Shown: positions 33,541 through 43,799, counted from the stretch's first letter. The stretch is 64,000 bases of DNA from Achromobacter mucicolens (GCF_902859725.1 NZ_CADIJP010000004.1:310001-374000); one strand, 5' to 3'. Made by a program: numbers and translations. Notes: a model not told the origin generated them from the sequence alone.

Positions 33541-34506
33541 ATGCATCGTCTGCCCAAGCACGTCACGTTGAAGCACCTGACCGCGTTCGTCGCGGTGGCG
33601 CAGGAATCCAGTTTCACGCACGCCGCCAAGCGCCTGTTCCAGACGCAATCGTCCGTCACCAGCCTGGTGCGCCAGCTTGAGGACGCGCTCGGCACGCAGC
33701 TGTTCGCGCGCACCAGCCGGCGCGTGCTGCTGACCCCGGCCGGCGAGGAATTCCTGCCGCGCGTCATGCGGCTTCTGGCCGATTTTGATGGCGTGATCGA
33801 GGACGTGGTGCGTTTTGGCGCGCTGGAGCGCGGGCGGGTGGGGGTGGCGGCGGCGCCGTCCGCCATCACGCAGCTCATCGCGCCGGCGGCCGCCGTGTTC
33901 GCCGCGCAGTATCCGGCGGTGCGCGTGTATCTCAGCGACGACAACTCCGGCCGCATCCAGCGCAAGGTGGCCGCGCGCGAGGTCGATTTTGGCCTGACCA
34001 GCCGCTGGGCCGACGCGCCCGGACTGCAGTTCGACGCCTTGCTGGAGGACCGCTTTGGCGTGCTCTACCGGCAGGACGACGCCAGTCTGCGCCCGGGCCG
34101 CGACGGCGCGATGCGCTGGTCCGATCTGGCCGGCCGCAAGCTGGTGGGCGTGGTGGATGAAACAGGCATCATGGCGCTGCTGCGCGCCCGCGCGGACCTG
34201 CCGATCGAGGCCGCGGCGCCGTTCTATGAAGCGTCCAGCACGACGTCGCAGGCGGCGCTGGTCAAGGCGGGAATGGGGGTGGCGCTGCTGCCGGCATTGG
34301 CTGCGCAACGCGTCATGGAACCGGGCCTGGCCTACGCACTGCTGGCGCGGCCGACCGTGGTGCGCACGCTGTGCATCATCCGCAACAAGGAATATCCGTT
34401 GAGCCCCGCTGCACAGGCATTGATTTCGGCCATCCACGACTACCTGCGAACGGCCCAGCTACCCCCGGGCTGCCGCCGACTATCTGCAGCGCGCCAGAAG
34501 CACTAA
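33541..34506 (+). CDS. LysR-family transcriptional regulator
   Basis: 321 residues from the ATG at 33541 (MHRLPKHVTLKHL); an alternative upstream start at 33508 lacks family support. The HTH lies in SFTHAAKRLFQTQSSVTSLVRQLE (about 23-46), and an effector domain contains GVAAAPSAITQLIAP and AALVKAGMGVALLPAL. Divergent from the amidohydrolase/Bug operon, which it most likely controls. The intergenic space is AT-rich (33480-33540). Confidence 0.92.
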   Translation: MHRLPKHVTLKHLTAFVAVAQESSFTHAAKRLFQTQSSVTSLVRQLEDALGTQLFARTSRRVLLTPAGEEFLPRVMRLLADFDGVIEDVVRFGALERGRVGVAAAPSAITQLIAPAAAVFAAQYPAVRVYLSDDNSGRIQRKVAAREVDFGLTSRWADAPGLQFDALLEDRFGVLYRQDDASLRPGRDGAMRWSDLAGRKLVGVVDETGIMALLRARADLPIEAAAPFYEASSTTSQAALVKAGMGVALLPALAAQRVMEPGLAYALLARPTVVRTLCIIRNKEYPLSPAAQALISAIHDYLRTAQLPPGCRRLSAARQKH

Positions 34507-34515
34507 TCGGGTTCC

Positions 34516-34959
34516 CTACCCCCCACGCAACTTCTCATCCAGCGCAGCCAATCCCGCCGCGAACACGTTCTGTCCCACGGCCTCGGCCACATCGCTGAGC
34601 CGCGCGCCTTCCACGCGGAAGTCGGCCCACCACTGCACCAGCGTGCCGCCCCCCTCGGTGACGGGATGCAGCGATACGCCCGCGACGTAGTCGCGCATGG
34701 GCAGGTCGGTTTCGATGATGGCGTAACGCAGCGCGGTGTTGGGATCGTCCAGCATCAGAAGCTGTTCGCGCACGAAGCCGGACGGCTTGAGCGTCAGGTG
34801 CCGCACCGAGCCCACGGCGTCGTGGCGGCCGCCCTCTTCCAGGCGGCTTTGCGCCACGCCGGGATGCCAGCCCCCAAGACCATTGAAGTCGCGGAACAAC
34901 GGCCAGACCTTGTCCAGCGGCGCGTTGACGATGGCGGTGATGTGTACGGTGTGCGGCAT
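34516..34959 (-). CDS. SRPBCC-family ligand-binding protein
   Basis: 147 residues of the START/Bet v 1-like fold (polyketide cyclase/dehydrase type): ITAIVNAPLDKVWPLFRDFNGLGGWHPGV at the N-terminus, LTLKPSGFVREQLLMLDD, and a final amphipathic helix (DVAEAVGQNVFAAGLAALDEKL). The family holds hydrophobic small molecules in a central cavity. The start at 34959 matches the fold's beginning. It is the third gene after the Tm-1-like and TIM-barrel genes on the minus strand, 57 bases away, and likely belongs to that operon. Confidence 0.85.
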   Translation of the reverse strand: MPHTVHITAIVNAPLDKVWPLFRDFNGLGGWHPGVAQSRLEEGGRHDAVGSVRHLTLKPSGFVREQLLMLDDPNTALRYAIIETDLPMRDYVAGVSLHPVTEGGGTLVQWWADFRVEGARLSDVAEAVGQNVFAAGLAALDEKLRGG

Positions 34960-35016
34960 ACGGGCTCCGGCGGACGCGATGCGCGTCGAATCAGGGGGAA
35001 ACTGCGGCAATGCGGA

Positions 35017-35847
35017 TCAGAAGGTCAGGTTCTTAAATTCACGCGTGGCGGCCGTCAGGGCCTGTTCGGTCGGCAGGCGCTCCATCGAGCTGGCGCCGTA
35101 GAAGCCGTGGCAATGCTTGCAGGCGCGCAGCACGTACGCCGCATCCTCGGGCATTGCAATCGGACCGCCATGGCAAAGCACGATGATATCCGGGCGCACG
35201 GCCAGCGCGGCCTCGGCGATACGGTCGATGGCGCCCACGCAATCGTCCAGGGTCAGGGCAGTTTCGGCGCCGATGGACCCGCCGGTGGTCAGGCCCATGT
35301 GCGCCACGATGATATCCGCGCCCGCGCGGGCCATGGCCACGGCGTCGTCCTCGTTAAAGACATACGGCGTTGTCAGCATTCCCTTCTGGTGCGCCAGGCG
35401 GATCATGTCCACCTCCAGCGCGTACCCCATGCCCGTCTCTTCAAGATTGGCGCGGAAGTTGCCGTCGATGAGGCCGACGGTGGGAAAGTTCTGCACGCCG
35501 GCAAAGCCTTGGCGCTTCAGGTCGTCCAGAAACACATCGAAATCGCAGAAGGGGTCGGTGCCGTTCACGCCGGCCAGCACCGGCGTGTTCTTGACCACCG
35601 GTAGCACTTCGCGGCCCATGTCCACGACGATCTCGTTGGCGTTGCCGTAGGCCAACAAGCCCGCGAGCGAGCCGCGGCCTGCCATGCGGTAGCGGCCCGA
35701 GTTGTAGATCACGATAAGGTCGATGCCGCCCGCTTCCTCGCACTTGGCCGACAGCCCGGTGCCCGCGCCCCCGCCCACAATGGGCGTGCGGGCGCGCACC
35801 ATGGCGCGGAACTTGTCCAGCAGTTCGTGACGGTCAAAACGCGGCAT
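35017..35847 (-). CDS. TIM-barrel phosphoenolpyruvate-hydrolase-like protein
   Basis: 276 residues of the family (PF09370 type) annotated as phosphoenolpyruvate hydrolase-like or TIM-barrel signal transduction protein. Visible features: [69 protein letters not shown] and the conserved [14 protein letters not shown] near the C-terminus. It starts 11 bases after the Tm-1-like gene stops. In tomato Tm-1 the same two domains are joined in one protein. The bacterial reaction is unknown. Confidence 0.88.
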   Translation of the reverse strand: MPRFDRHELLDKFRAMVRARTPIVGGGAGTGLSAKCEEAGGIDLIVIYNSGRYRMAGRGSLAGLLAYGNANEIVVDMGREVLPVVKNTPVLAGVNGTDPFCDFDVFLDDLKRQGFAGVQNFPTVGLIDGNFRANLEETGMGYALEVDMIRLAHQKGMLTTPYVFNEDDAVAMARAGADIIVAHMGLTTGGSIGAETALTLDDCVGAIDRIAEAALAVRPDIIVLCHGGPIAMPEDAAYVLRACKHCHGFYGASSMERLPTEQALTAATREFKNLTF

Positions 35848-35858
35848 GGCGGCAATCC

Positions 35859-37070
35859 TCAATGTGCGGCAATTTCAAGAAAATGGTCGACCGCCGTTTT
35901 CGCGAACAGCGGATCGTTGATGTGGCAAGGCACGCGGATCAGCCGGCGGTCCGCCGTCTGCCGCAGGTTGGCTTCGAGCGCGGCAAACAGCGCGGCATCG
36001 GCCTCGGGGTCCCAGAACGCCTGGCCCGGCGCGTCCAGCGCGGACACGCCGCCCTCGGGGATCAGGAAACGCACCGGCCCATCGCAGCGGTTCAGCCGGT
36101 CGGCAATCCATTCGCCCTGCCGGATGTTTTCCTCGGCGGTCGTGCGCATCAGCGTGACCTGCGGGTTATGCGGGTAGAACAGCCGGCCGCGGTAGCGCTC
36201 GGGCACGGTGTCCATCGCGCCAAAGTTGACCATGTCCAGCGCGCCGCAAGAGCCGACATACGGCGCGCCCGTGCGCGCCACCGCGCCGAAGCGGTCTTGC
36301 GTGCACGCCAGCACGCCGCCGAACAGCAGGTCGCAGACTTCGGTGGTGGTCAGGTCCAGCACGCCCGCCAGCAGGCGGCTGTCCAGCAGCTTTTCCATGG
36401 ATTGGCCGCCCGTGCCCGTGGCATGAAACACCAGGCAGTCGAACTGCGATTCCAGCAGCGGCGTGACCTGTTGCACGCAGGCGGTGGTGACGCCGAACAT
36501 GGTGATGCCCACGGCCGGCCGGCCGTCGTCGGCGGCCGCATTCACCGCCTGGCGGAACGCGCCGCCAATCGCCCCGGCCGCATTGGCCAGCACGCGGCGC
36601 GAGATGCGGTTCAGGCCCGCCACGTCGGTCACGGAATACATCATCGCGATGTCGGACGGTCCCACATAGGGCGCGACATTGCCGGAGGCCATCGTGGACA
36701 CCATCACCTTGGGCGTGCCAATGGGCAGCGCGCGCATCGCGGGCGTGATGAGCGCGGTGCCGCCGGATCCGCCCAGGCCCAGCAGCGCGCCGATCTCGGC
36801 ATTGCCAGCGGCATAACGCTCGAACGCCAGCGCCATCGCCGCGATGGCCGAACCCCGGTCGCCGGTGAAGACCGCGCCGGCGCCCTCCGGATGGCTGCGC
36901 GCAACCTCCTGCGCCGAGACCTCGGCGGCGCTGGGCGCGCCCGAGGTCGAAACGTCCACCGACACCACGTCCAGGCCTTCGCGCCGGAGCAGATCCACCA
37001 CGTATTCGGCCTCGTGGCCCTTGGTGTCGTAGGTCGCGGCCACAAACACCCGCTGCTTGGTATGCGTCAT
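35859..37070 (-). CDS. Tm-1-like ATP-binding (UPF0261) protein
   Basis: 403 residues from the ATG at 37070 (GGAGGAG upstream). UPF0261 features: [28 protein letters not shown], a Gly-rich [17 protein letters not shown] nucleotide-binding stretch, [20 protein letters not shown], and [12 protein letters not shown]. The homologous N-terminal half of tomato Tm-1 binds ATP. It heads an operon with the TIM-barrel half and an SRPBCC protein, divergent from TetR. No enzymatic role is established. Confidence 0.9.
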   Translation of the reverse strand: MTHTKQRVFVAATYDTKGHEAEYVVDLLRREGLDVVSVDVSTSGAPSAAEVSAQEVARSHPEGAGAVFTGDRGSAIAAMALAFERYAAGNAEIGALLGLGGSGGTALITPAMRALPIGTPKVMVSTMASGNVAPYVGPSDIAMMYSVTDVAGLNRISRRVLANAAGAIGGAFRQAVNAAADDGRPAVGITMFGVTTACVQQVTPLLESQFDCLVFHATGTGGQSMEKLLDSRLLAGVLDLTTTEVCDLLFGGVLACTQDRFGAVARTGAPYVGSCGALDMVNFGAMDTVPERYRGRLFYPHNPQVTLMRTTAEENIRQGEWIADRLNRCDGPVRFLIPEGGVSALDAPGQAFWDPEADAALFAALEANLRQTADRRLIRVPCHINDPLFAKTAVDHFLEIAAH

Positions 37071-37141
37071 GACTCCTCCGCGGGCGGCTACACTCCGTGC
37101 GCGCCTCGATATGTGAGGCCAAAGGCCTGTAGAATCCAGAA

Positions 37142-37879
37142 ATGAGACGAAAGAATCATACTGAGACACCTGTCTCACGTCAATCCGACTCCCCTGCCCG
37201 CAAGGGGCAAGCGTCCGCAGGCGGCGCCAAGCTGATCGCTCCCGCCAGCCCGCAGGCGGCGGCCAGCGGCGAACCGCCCCACGGGCCGCGCGCCCGGATG
37301 CGCAAGACGCTGCTTGAGGCCGCCCAGCAGCTGATGGCGCAAGGCGTCACGCCGTCCGTCGCCGAACTGGCCGAGCACGCCCGCGTATCGCGCGCCACCG
37401 CCTACCGCTATTTCCCCAGCCAGAGCGCGCTGATCGCGGCCGTGGTGGACGAAAGCCTGGGTCCCATCCTCGCCTGGAATTCCGACGCGCCCGACGCCGC
37501 GGCCCGTGTCGACGAACTGCTGCGTTTCGCCTATCCGCGGCTGGAGGCCCACGAAGCGCCCTTGCGCGCCGCCATCCTGGTGTCGCTGCAACAGCACGCG
37601 CAAGCCAGCGCCGGCAAGGCCGACGCCGAGCCGCGGCTGGTGCGCGGCCACCGGGTCGACATCCTGAAACGCGCCATCGCCCCGCTTGCCGCCGACCTGA
37701 CGCCGGCACAACAGGAGCGCGTCGCGCAGGCGCTGTCGCTGGTGTACGGCACCGAGGTGTTCCTGGTGCTCAAGGACATCTGGAAACTGGACCTGCCCGG
37801 CGTCACCGACGTCGTGCGCTGGACCGCCAACGCCATCATCACCCAGGCCTTGGCCGAAGCCAAAGCCGGCAAGAAATAG
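37142..37879 (+). CDS. TetR-family regulator
   Basis: 245 residues. The first 52 form a basic, disordered-looking extension. The DNA-binding domain follows ([16 protein letters not shown], then [30 protein letters not shown]) and an all-helical ligand domain completes it. Divergent from the Tm-1-like operon. A perfect palindrome lies inside the first 12 codons of the assigned frame. If the regulator binds it, the true start may be downstream (the ATG at 37298 keeps the whole HTH) or the protein may block its own message. Start confidence is therefore only moderate. Confidence 0.88.
   Translation: MRRKNHTETPVSRQSDSPARKGQASAGGAKLIAPASPQAAASGEPPHGPRARMRKTLLEAAQQLMAQGVTPSVAELAEHARVSRATAYRYFPSQSALIAAVVDESLGPILAWNSDAPDAAARVDELLRFAYPRLEAHEAPLRAAILVSLQQHAQASAGKADAEPRLVRGHRVDILKRAIAPLAADLTPAQQERVAQALSLVYGTEVFLVLKDIWKLDLPGVTDVVRWTANAIITQALAEAKAGKK
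37162..37177. promoter_or_regulatory. Palindromic operator candidate TGAGACA-CC-TGTCTCA
   Basis: A perfect 7-bp inverted repeat with a 2-base centre. A related half site ATGAGAC occurs 20 bases earlier (about 37142-37148), suggesting a tandem arrangement. It lies within 110 bases of the divergent Tm-1-like start, the usual place for a TetR operator. Confidence 0.6.
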
Positions 37880-38009
37880 GCCGGCCCGGACAGCGCACCA
37901 GATCCGCGTCCGCGCCCGCCGCTGTCATTCCCACGTCATTCCCCGCCCGCATAGTGGCGCGCTTCGCGGCAGTGCGTGTTGCACGCCGCCTGACGTTGGA
38001 GTGTTGTAG

Positions 38010-39671
38010 ATGCAGTTCGAAGTATCCCGCCTGCGGCGAGCCCTCATGCCTTTGTCGCTGGCTTGCGTGACCCTGTTGAGCGCTTGCGGCGGCAGCGATG
38101 ACGATGACGAAGTCACCCCCGAACCGGCGCCCCCCGTCGTGACCGATCCCACGCCGCCCGCCGAGCAGCCCAAGCCGGTCGAGACGGGCGCGTGGTCCAC
38201 GGGCGACCTGCACGTGCATACGTTCCAGTCGGACGACGCCCAGGTCAGCCTGGAAAGCGCGCTGGACCAGGCGTTCGACCGCTACAAGCTGGATTGGGCC
38301 GCGATCTCGAATCACCTGCGCCTGTCCGCGCGCGACCATACGGGCGTGAACCTGCCGGGCGGCTCGATCCCGTTCTCGCAAGGCATGGCGCAGTACGAGG
38401 CGCCCTTCATCAAGCAGGCGCAGGCCGCGGGCCGCTACGCCGGCAAGATCATCTTTTCGTCGTTCGAATGGGACATGCCCACGCACGACCACGTCAACAT
38501 CGGCATCGGCTACAACGATCCGCAGTCCGCCAAGTCGCTGGAGGCGGTTGCCGAGTTCGAATACCTGTTCACCAACCGCGATCCGAACAAGTTCGACCCG
38601 CTGCTGGTCTCGCGCCTGTCCGGCCAGACGCGCGCCTACACCACGCACGCCGACGCGCTGGCCGCGCTGAAGTGGTTGCGCGACAAGCACCCCGACAGCT
38701 ACATGCTGCTGAACCACCCCTCGCGTTACGCGGGCAAGTACACCATCGCCCAACTGCGCGAGATGAACGACCTGGCGCCCACCGTCTTCTTCGCCATCGA
38801 AGGCATGGTCGGCAACCAGATGGAACCGGACCGCGGCGGTTACGCCACGGCGTACACCACGCCCTTCCTGCCCAACCGCACCTATGGCGGCACAGACTAC
38901 CTGGTCGCGCACCTTGGCGGCACGTGGGACGCGCTGCTGGGCGAAGGCCGGCGCATCTGGAACGTGGCGGATTCGGACTATCACTTCCGCACGGCCTCGG
39001 GCCTGTACAGCAGCGGCTACGCGCCCGGCGAATACAGCAAGACGCACGTCTGGAAAGACGGTGACGACATGGCGGCGGTGGTGGCCGGCCTGAAGAGCGG
39101 CCGCATGTTCGGCGTCTTCGGCGACCTGATCGACGCGCTGGACTTCCAGGCCAAGGGCTTGGCCGGCGCCGCGCACATGGGTGGCGAGCTGAAGGCGGCC
39201 AAGGGCGAAAAAGTGGAAGTCACCATCCGCTTTCGCAGCCCCGACAGCAACAACTACGAGTACCCGATCGAAAGCGGCAATCCGACCTACGTGAAGCCCA
39301 CCGTGCATCACGTGGACCTCATCGTTGGGGACGTGACCGAACGCGCCCAGGCAGGCACGCCGGAATACGATGCCGACACCAATCCCACGACGCGCGTGCT
39401 GGCCCGCTTCACCAAGGCGGACTGGAAGGTGGACGACGAAGGCTACAACGTCATCACCACCACGATCACCGCCGACAAGAGCCAGTACCTGCGCCTGCGC
39501 GGCACCAATCTTGGCGTGGACGTGGCCGGCGAAACCGCAGCGGGCGAACCGCTGCCGGACGCCAAGATCGACCTGGCCGACAACGCGGCGCGCTTTAACG
39601 CGATCAACGCGCGCAACTACAACGACCTGTGGTTCTATTCAAACCCGGTGTTCGTAACCGTCGAAAACTGA
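38010..39671 (+). CDS. PHP-domain lipoprotein
   Basis: 553 residues. A type II signal peptide with lipobox LSAC (lipidated Cys26), then an acidic/proline linker (SDDDDEVTPEPAPP). The body is a polymerase-and-histidinol-phosphatase-type metal hydrolase domain: TGDLHVHTFQSDD (His68, His70), AISNHLRLS, FSSFEWDMPTHDHVN, LLNHPSR, and NVADSDYHFR near 325. The C-terminal part (about 400-553) is beta-rich. It is anchored to an envelope membrane, so a secreted phosphoesterase or similar metal enzyme is likely. The substrate is unknown. It is a single gene closed by a strong terminator. Confidence 0.85.
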   Translation: MQFEVSRLRRALMPLSLACVTLLSACGGSDDDDEVTPEPAPPVVTDPTPPAEQPKPVETGAWSTGDLHVHTFQSDDAQVSLESALDQAFDRYKLDWAAISNHLRLSARDHTGVNLPGGSIPFSQGMAQYEAPFIKQAQAAGRYAGKIIFSSFEWDMPTHDHVNIGIGYNDPQSAKSLEAVAEFEYLFTNRDPNKFDPLLVSRLSGQTRAYTTHADALAALKWLRDKHPDSYMLLNHPSRYAGKYTIAQLREMNDLAPTVFFAIEGMVGNQMEPDRGGYATAYTTPFLPNRTYGGTDYLVAHLGGTWDALLGEGRRIWNVADSDYHFRTASGLYSSGYAPGEYSKTHVWKDGDDMAAVVAGLKSGRMFGVFGDLIDALDFQAKGLAGAAHMGGELKAAKGEKVEVTIRFRSPDSNNYEYPIESGNPTYVKPTVHHVDLIVGDVTERAQAGTPEYDADTNPTTRVLARFTKADWKVDDEGYNVITTTITADKSQYLRLRGTNLGVDVAGETAAGEPLPDAKIDLADNAARFNAINARNYNDLWFYSNPVFVTVEN

Positions 39672-39720
39672 TCTGATCGACCCGCCTGCGCCGCCATTTC
39701 CGGCGGCGCGGCGCAGGCAA

Positions 39721-39753
39721 AAAAATGCCCGGCTCATCGCGCCGGGCATTTTT
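39721..39753. terminator. Bidirectional intrinsic terminator
   Basis: A perfect 13-bp inverted repeat AAAAATGCCCGGC / GCCGGGCATTTTT with a 7-base loop lies between the convergent PHP lipoprotein and clpB genes. Both strands end in a T run. Confidence 0.92.
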
Positions 39754-39768
39754 CTTGGTGCAGCAGGC

Positions 39769-42375
39769 TTACTGCAAGGTGCGGGTGAAGACGAACTTGC
39801 CGTCCTGCCAGTCGACCGGCACCACGTCGCGCGGGCCGAACCTGCCTTCCAGGATCAGGCGTGCCACCGGGTTCTCGATCTGCTGCTGGATCGCGCGCTT
39901 CAAGGGGCGCGCGCCAAACACCGGATCGAAGCCGGAGCGGGCCAGTTCCGCCAGCGCCGGTTCGGTCACTTCCAGCCGCATCTCCTGCTTTTCCAGGCGT
40001 TCGCCCAGGCGGCGAAGCTGGATGCGGGCGATGGACTCGATGTGCTGCGCTTCCAGGCCATGGAACACCACCACTTCGTCGATGCGGTTCAGGAATTCCG
40101 GCCGCAGCGTCTGCTTCAGCTCGTCCCACACCACTTCCTTGACCACGTCATACGGTTGGCCGGCCAGCGTCTGGATATGCTGCGAACCCAGGTTGGACGT
40201 CATCACGATGACCGTGTTGCGGAAGTCCACGGTGCGCCCCTGGCCATCGGTCAGGCGGCCGTCGTCCAGCACTTGCAGCAACACGTTGAACACATCCGGA
40301 TGCGCCTTCTCGACTTCGTCCAGCAGCACCACGCTGTAGGGCTTGCGCCGCACGGCCTCGGTCAGGTAGCCGCCCTCTTCGTAACCCACGTATCCCGGCG
40401 GCGCGCCGATCAGCCGCGCCACCGAATGCTTCTCCATGAACTCGCTCATGTCGATGCGGATCATGTGCTCTTCGGAGTCGAACAGGAACTCGGCCAGCGC
40501 ACGTGTCAGTTCGGTCTTGCCGACGCCGGTCGGCCCCAGGAAAAGGAACGACCCATACGGACGCGCCGGATCGGCCAGCCCGGCACGGGAGCGGCGGATG
40601 GCATCGGACACCAGGCGCACGGCCTCGTCCTGGCCCACCACGCGCTTGTGCAGGAACTCTTCCATGTGCAGCAGCTTTTCGCGTTCGCCCTGCATCATCT
40701 TGGACACTGGAATGCCGGTGGCGCGCGAGACGACTTCGGCGATTTCCTCGGCGCCGACGCGGGTGCGCAAGAGGCGCGGACGGGTTTCGTCGCCTTCCGC
40801 GTTTTCAGCGGCCTCGGCGGCGCCCACCTCGGCGGCCTTCAGGCGCGCCTCAAGGTCCGGCAACTTGCCATACTGCAGCTCAGCCAGCTTGTCGAACTGG
40901 CCCTTGCGCTGCAATTCCGCCATCTCGGCGCGGACGTTGTCGATCTCTTCCTTGATGGCCTGCGTGCCTTGCACGGCGGCCTTCTCGGCCTTCCAGATTT
41001 CCTCGAAGTCGTTGTATTCGCGCTGCAGCTTTTGCAGCTCGTCCTCGATGACGCCCAGGCGGCGCTTGGACGCGTCGTCCGTTTCCTTCTTGACGGCCTC
41101 GCGCTCGATCTTGAGCTGGATGATGCGGCGGTCCAGCTTGTCCATCACTTCCGGCTTGGAGTCGATCTCCATGCGGATGCGCGCGCCGGCCTCGTCGATG
41201 AGGTCGATGGCCTTGTCGGGCAGGAAGCGGTCGGTGATATAGCGATGCGACAGCTCGGCGGCCGCCACGATAGCGGGGTCGGTGATCTCGACGCCGTGGT
41301 GGATTTCATAGCGTTCCTGCAGACCGCGCAGGATCGCGATGGTGGACTCCACGTCGGGCTCGTCGACCAGCACCTTCTGGAAGCGCCGCTCCAGCGCCGC
41401 ATCCTTTTCGATGTACTTGCGGTATTCGTCGAGCGTGGTCGCACCAATGCAGTGCAGCTCGCCGCGCGCCAGCGCCGGCTTGAGCATGTTGCCCGCGTCC
41501 ATCGCGCCTTCGGCCTTGCCCGCGCCCACCATGGTGTGCAGTTCGTCGATGAAGACGATGTTGCGGCCGTCGTCCTGGCCCAGCTCTTTCAGCACGGCCT
41601 TCAGGCGTTCTTCGAACTCGCCGCGGAACTTGGCGCCCGCCAGCAGCGCAGCCAGGTCCAGCGACAGCACGCGCTTGCCGCGCAGGGTCTCGGGCACCTC
41701 GTCGTTGACGATGCGCTGCGCCAGGCCTTCGACGATGGCGGTCTTGCCGACGCCGGGTTCGCCGATCAGCACGGGATTGTTCTTGGTGCGGCGCTGCAGG
41801 ATCTGGATGGTGCGGCGGATTTCGTCGTCGCGGCCGATGACCGGGTCGAGCTTGCCCTGGCGGGCGCGCTCGGTCAGATCAAGCGTGTACTTGGACAGGG
41901 CCTCGCGGTTGGCCTCGCCTTCCGCGCCGGAGACGTTCTCGCCGCCGCGCACGGCGTCGATCGCGGCTTCCAGGGCCTTTTTCTGCAGGCCCGCTTCGCG
42001 CAGGATGCGGCCGGCCTCACCCTTGTCGTCGGCCAGCGCAAGCAGGAACAGTTCGCTGGCGATGTAGGTGTCGCCGCGGCGGGCGGCTTCCTTGTCGGTG
42101 CGCGTCAGCACGCCTTGCAGGTCGCGGCCCACCTGAACGTTGTCATCGCCCTGCACTTGCGGCAGGGACTTGAGCGCCGTCTCCAGGGCGGGACCCAGGC
42201 GATTTACCGCAACGCCCGCCCGCGCCAGCAGGCTGCCCGCGCCGCTGTCGGGATCCGACAACAGGGCGGACAGCACGTGGACGGGTTCGATGTAGGGATG
42301 ATCGTTGCGGGCGGCCAGACTTTGCGCGTCGGCCAGCGCTTGTTGGAACTTGGTCGTAAGTTTGTCGAATCGCAT
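39769..42375 (-). CDS. clpB: ATP-dependent disaggregase ClpB
   Basis: 868-residue Hsp100 chaperone that, with DnaK, extracts proteins from aggregates. Order of parts: N-domain starting [18 protein letters not shown]; first AAA+ module with Walker A GEPGVGKT and Walker B VFIDELHT; a coiled-coil middle domain (about 400-530, [17 protein letters not shown]); second AAA+ module with GPTGVGKTE and [14 protein letters not shown]; and the C-terminal small domain. The length is normal for the family. The upstream region has a heat-shock-type promoter candidate. Confidence 0.98.
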   Translation of the reverse strand: MRFDKLTTKFQQALADAQSLAARNDHPYIEPVHVLSALLSDPDSGAGSLLARAGVAVNRLGPALETALKSLPQVQGDDNVQVGRDLQGVLTRTDKEAARRGDTYIASELFLLALADDKGEAGRILREAGLQKKALEAAIDAVRGGENVSGAEGEANREALSKYTLDLTERARQGKLDPVIGRDDEIRRTIQILQRRTKNNPVLIGEPGVGKTAIVEGLAQRIVNDEVPETLRGKRVLSLDLAALLAGAKFRGEFEERLKAVLKELGQDDGRNIVFIDELHTMVGAGKAEGAMDAGNMLKPALARGELHCIGATTLDEYRKYIEKDAALERRFQKVLVDEPDVESTIAILRGLQERYEIHHGVEITDPAIVAAAELSHRYITDRFLPDKAIDLIDEAGARIRMEIDSKPEVMDKLDRRIIQLKIEREAVKKETDDASKRRLGVIEDELQKLQREYNDFEEIWKAEKAAVQGTQAIKEEIDNVRAEMAELQRKGQFDKLAELQYGKLPDLEARLKAAEVGAAEAAENAEGDETRPRLLRTRVGAEEIAEVVSRATGIPVSKMMQGEREKLLHMEEFLHKRVVGQDEAVRLVSDAIRRSRAGLADPARPYGSFLFLGPTGVGKTELTRALAEFLFDSEEHMIRIDMSEFMEKHSVARLIGAPPGYVGYEEGGYLTEAVRRKPYSVVLLDEVEKAHPDVFNVLLQVLDDGRLTDGQGRTVDFRNTVIVMTSNLGSQHIQTLAGQPYDVVKEVVWDELKQTLRPEFLNRIDEVVVFHGLEAQHIESIARIQLRRLGERLEKQEMRLEVTEPALAELARSGFDPVFGARPLKRAIQQQIENPVARLILEGRFGPRDVVPVDWQDGKFVFTRTLQ

Positions 42376-42435
42376 AATGGTCTATTGGCTTGTGGGGAGC
42401 CTGACCGATACGTGCCGGCTGGCTCGATAACCTGA

Positions 42436-42463
42436 ATATGTGGCCGGATGAGACAATTTCAAC
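42436..42463 (-). promoter_or_regulatory. Candidate sigma-32 (heat-shock) promoter of clpB
   Basis: On the minus strand GTTGAAA is followed after 13 bases by CCACATAT, close to the RpoH consensus CTTGAAA and CCCCATNT with 11-16 spacing. It ends about 60 bases before the clpB ATG. Confidence 0.5.
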
Positions 42464-42512
42464 ACCCGGCGCCCCTCATGGTCTTTTTCGACGTGCAGCA
42501 GCAAACTTAGCG

Positions 42513-42959
42513 ATGAGCATATACGTTTTTGTGTACGGAACCCTACGGGCAGGCGAAATCAACGACCTCGCCCGGGCCGCTGCACGGCGCGGCCTGCCCC
42601 CGGCCAGCCATGTCGGCGCCGCCAGCGTGCCCGGCATGCTGGTCGATTTTGGCGACTGGCCCGGACTCATCCCCGTGGACGACGGCCGGCGGGTCCGCGG
42701 CGACGTCTTCCGGGTGGGCCCGGCGCTGCTCGCCCTGATGGACGAGATCGAGGAATACGAGCCCGGCAAGCCATGCTGCTTCGTGCGCAGGACGGTCTGC
42801 GCACGCCTGGAAGGCTCCGGCGACCCCCTTTTGCTGCACTGCGAGTACTACCCGATCGACCCCGCGTGGCGGGCCGCGGCGGTCGATATCGCCGGGGACG
42901 ACTGGATCGTCCACCGTGTTTCCCGGACAACGCCGGACGACCGGAAGGCCCCCTCGTAA
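42513..42959 (+). CDS. Gamma-glutamylcyclotransferase-family (AIG2-like) protein
   Basis: 148 residues from the ATG at 42513. The family opening IYVFVYGTLRAGE is followed by RVRGDVFRVGPALLALMDEIEEYEPGK, which contains the acidic residue that acts as general acid/base in this fold. Members cyclise gamma-glutamyl amines or serve as small cytosolic amide enzymes. It stands alone between clpB (divergent) and fnr. The substrate is unknown. Confidence 0.88.
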   Translation: MSIYVFVYGTLRAGEINDLARAAARRGLPPASHVGAASVPGMLVDFGDWPGLIPVDDGRRVRGDVFRVGPALLALMDEIEEYEPGKPCCFVRRTVCARLEGSGDPLLLHCEYYPIDPAWRAAAVDIAGDDWIVHRVSRTTPDDRKAPS

Positions 42960-43056
42960 GACGGCCGTAGTAACAACGGACTACAATAGACGCCTGTCTC
43001 GTGCTCCACACCCGTTCCGGCGCCCGCCGCGCAATGGGCACTCTAAAGGTCATCGT

Positions 43057-43785
43057 ATGCAAAAACGGGTCCCCATTGCCCCTGATGCCGCCCACTGTTC
43101 CACGTGCATGCTGGGCCATGTCTGCGTCCCCGTGGGCATGGCAGCCGCTGAAGTCGAAAAGCTGGACGAGCTGGTGAAAGAGCGCGTCCGCGTCGAAAAA
43201 GGCAAGACGCTCTACTCGCTGGATCATCCGCTGGACGCCGTGTACGGCGTGCGCTTCGGCAGCCTCAAGACGCAACTTGAAGACGCCACCGGCCAGATCC
43301 AGATCACGGGCTTTCACCTGCCCGGCGAGATCGTCGGCATGGACGGCATGCTGGACGGCAAGCACGTGTCGGCCGCCGTGGCGCTCGAAGACTCCGAGGT
43401 CTGCGTCATCCGCCTGAATGAAGTCGATCGCGTGGCCTCGCACCTGCCCTCGCTGCAGCAGCAATTCCGCCGCCTCATGAGCCGCGAAATCACGCGTTCG
43501 CACCAGATGCTCGCGTCGCTGGGCTCCATGCGTTCGGAACAGCGCCTGGCCGCTTTCCTCCTGAACCTGTCGCAGCGTTATGCCTCGCTGGGCTATTCCT
43601 CGACCGAGTTCGTGCTGCGCATGAGCCGCGAAGAAATCGGCAATTACCTGGGCCTGACGTTGGAAACGGTGAGCCGGCTGTTCTCGCGTTTTGCGCGCGA
43701 CGGTCTCATCAAGATCAACCAGCGCGAAGTCCGCATCCTGGACCTGCCGGCGCTCAAGCAACTGCTGGGACACGAGAGCTGCTGA
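43057..43785 (+). CDS. fnr: FNR-type oxygen-sensing regulator (Crp/Fnr family)
   Basis: 242 residues. The N-terminal cysteines Cys14, Cys17 and Cys23 (CSTCMLGHVC) and Cys116 (SEVCVIRL) form the expected 4Fe-4S ligand set. The cyclic-nucleotide-binding-like barrel covers about 30-150. The C-terminal helix-turn-helix (MSREEIGNYLGLTLETVSRLFSRF) has the E..SR recognition residues of FNR. It should activate or repress genes under low oxygen. The ATG at 43057 is preceded by TAAAGGT. A secreted alpha/beta hydrolase follows after 14 bases. Confidence 0.94.
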   Translation: MQKRVPIAPDAAHCSTCMLGHVCVPVGMAAAEVEKLDELVKERVRVEKGKTLYSLDHPLDAVYGVRFGSLKTQLEDATGQIQITGFHLPGEIVGMDGMLDGKHVSAAVALEDSEVCVIRLNEVDRVASHLPSLQQQFRRLMSREITRSHQMLASLGSMRSEQRLAAFLLNLSQRYASLGYSSTEFVLRMSREEIGNYLGLTLETVSRLFSRFARDGLIKINQREVRILDLPALKQLLGHESC

Positions 43786-43799
43786 GCAGTCGCTGCGCC

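Noticed and set aside
40042-42435. Very long plus-strand frame opposite clpB
   Set aside because: Exact antisense of ClpB; an artefact of high GC third positions.
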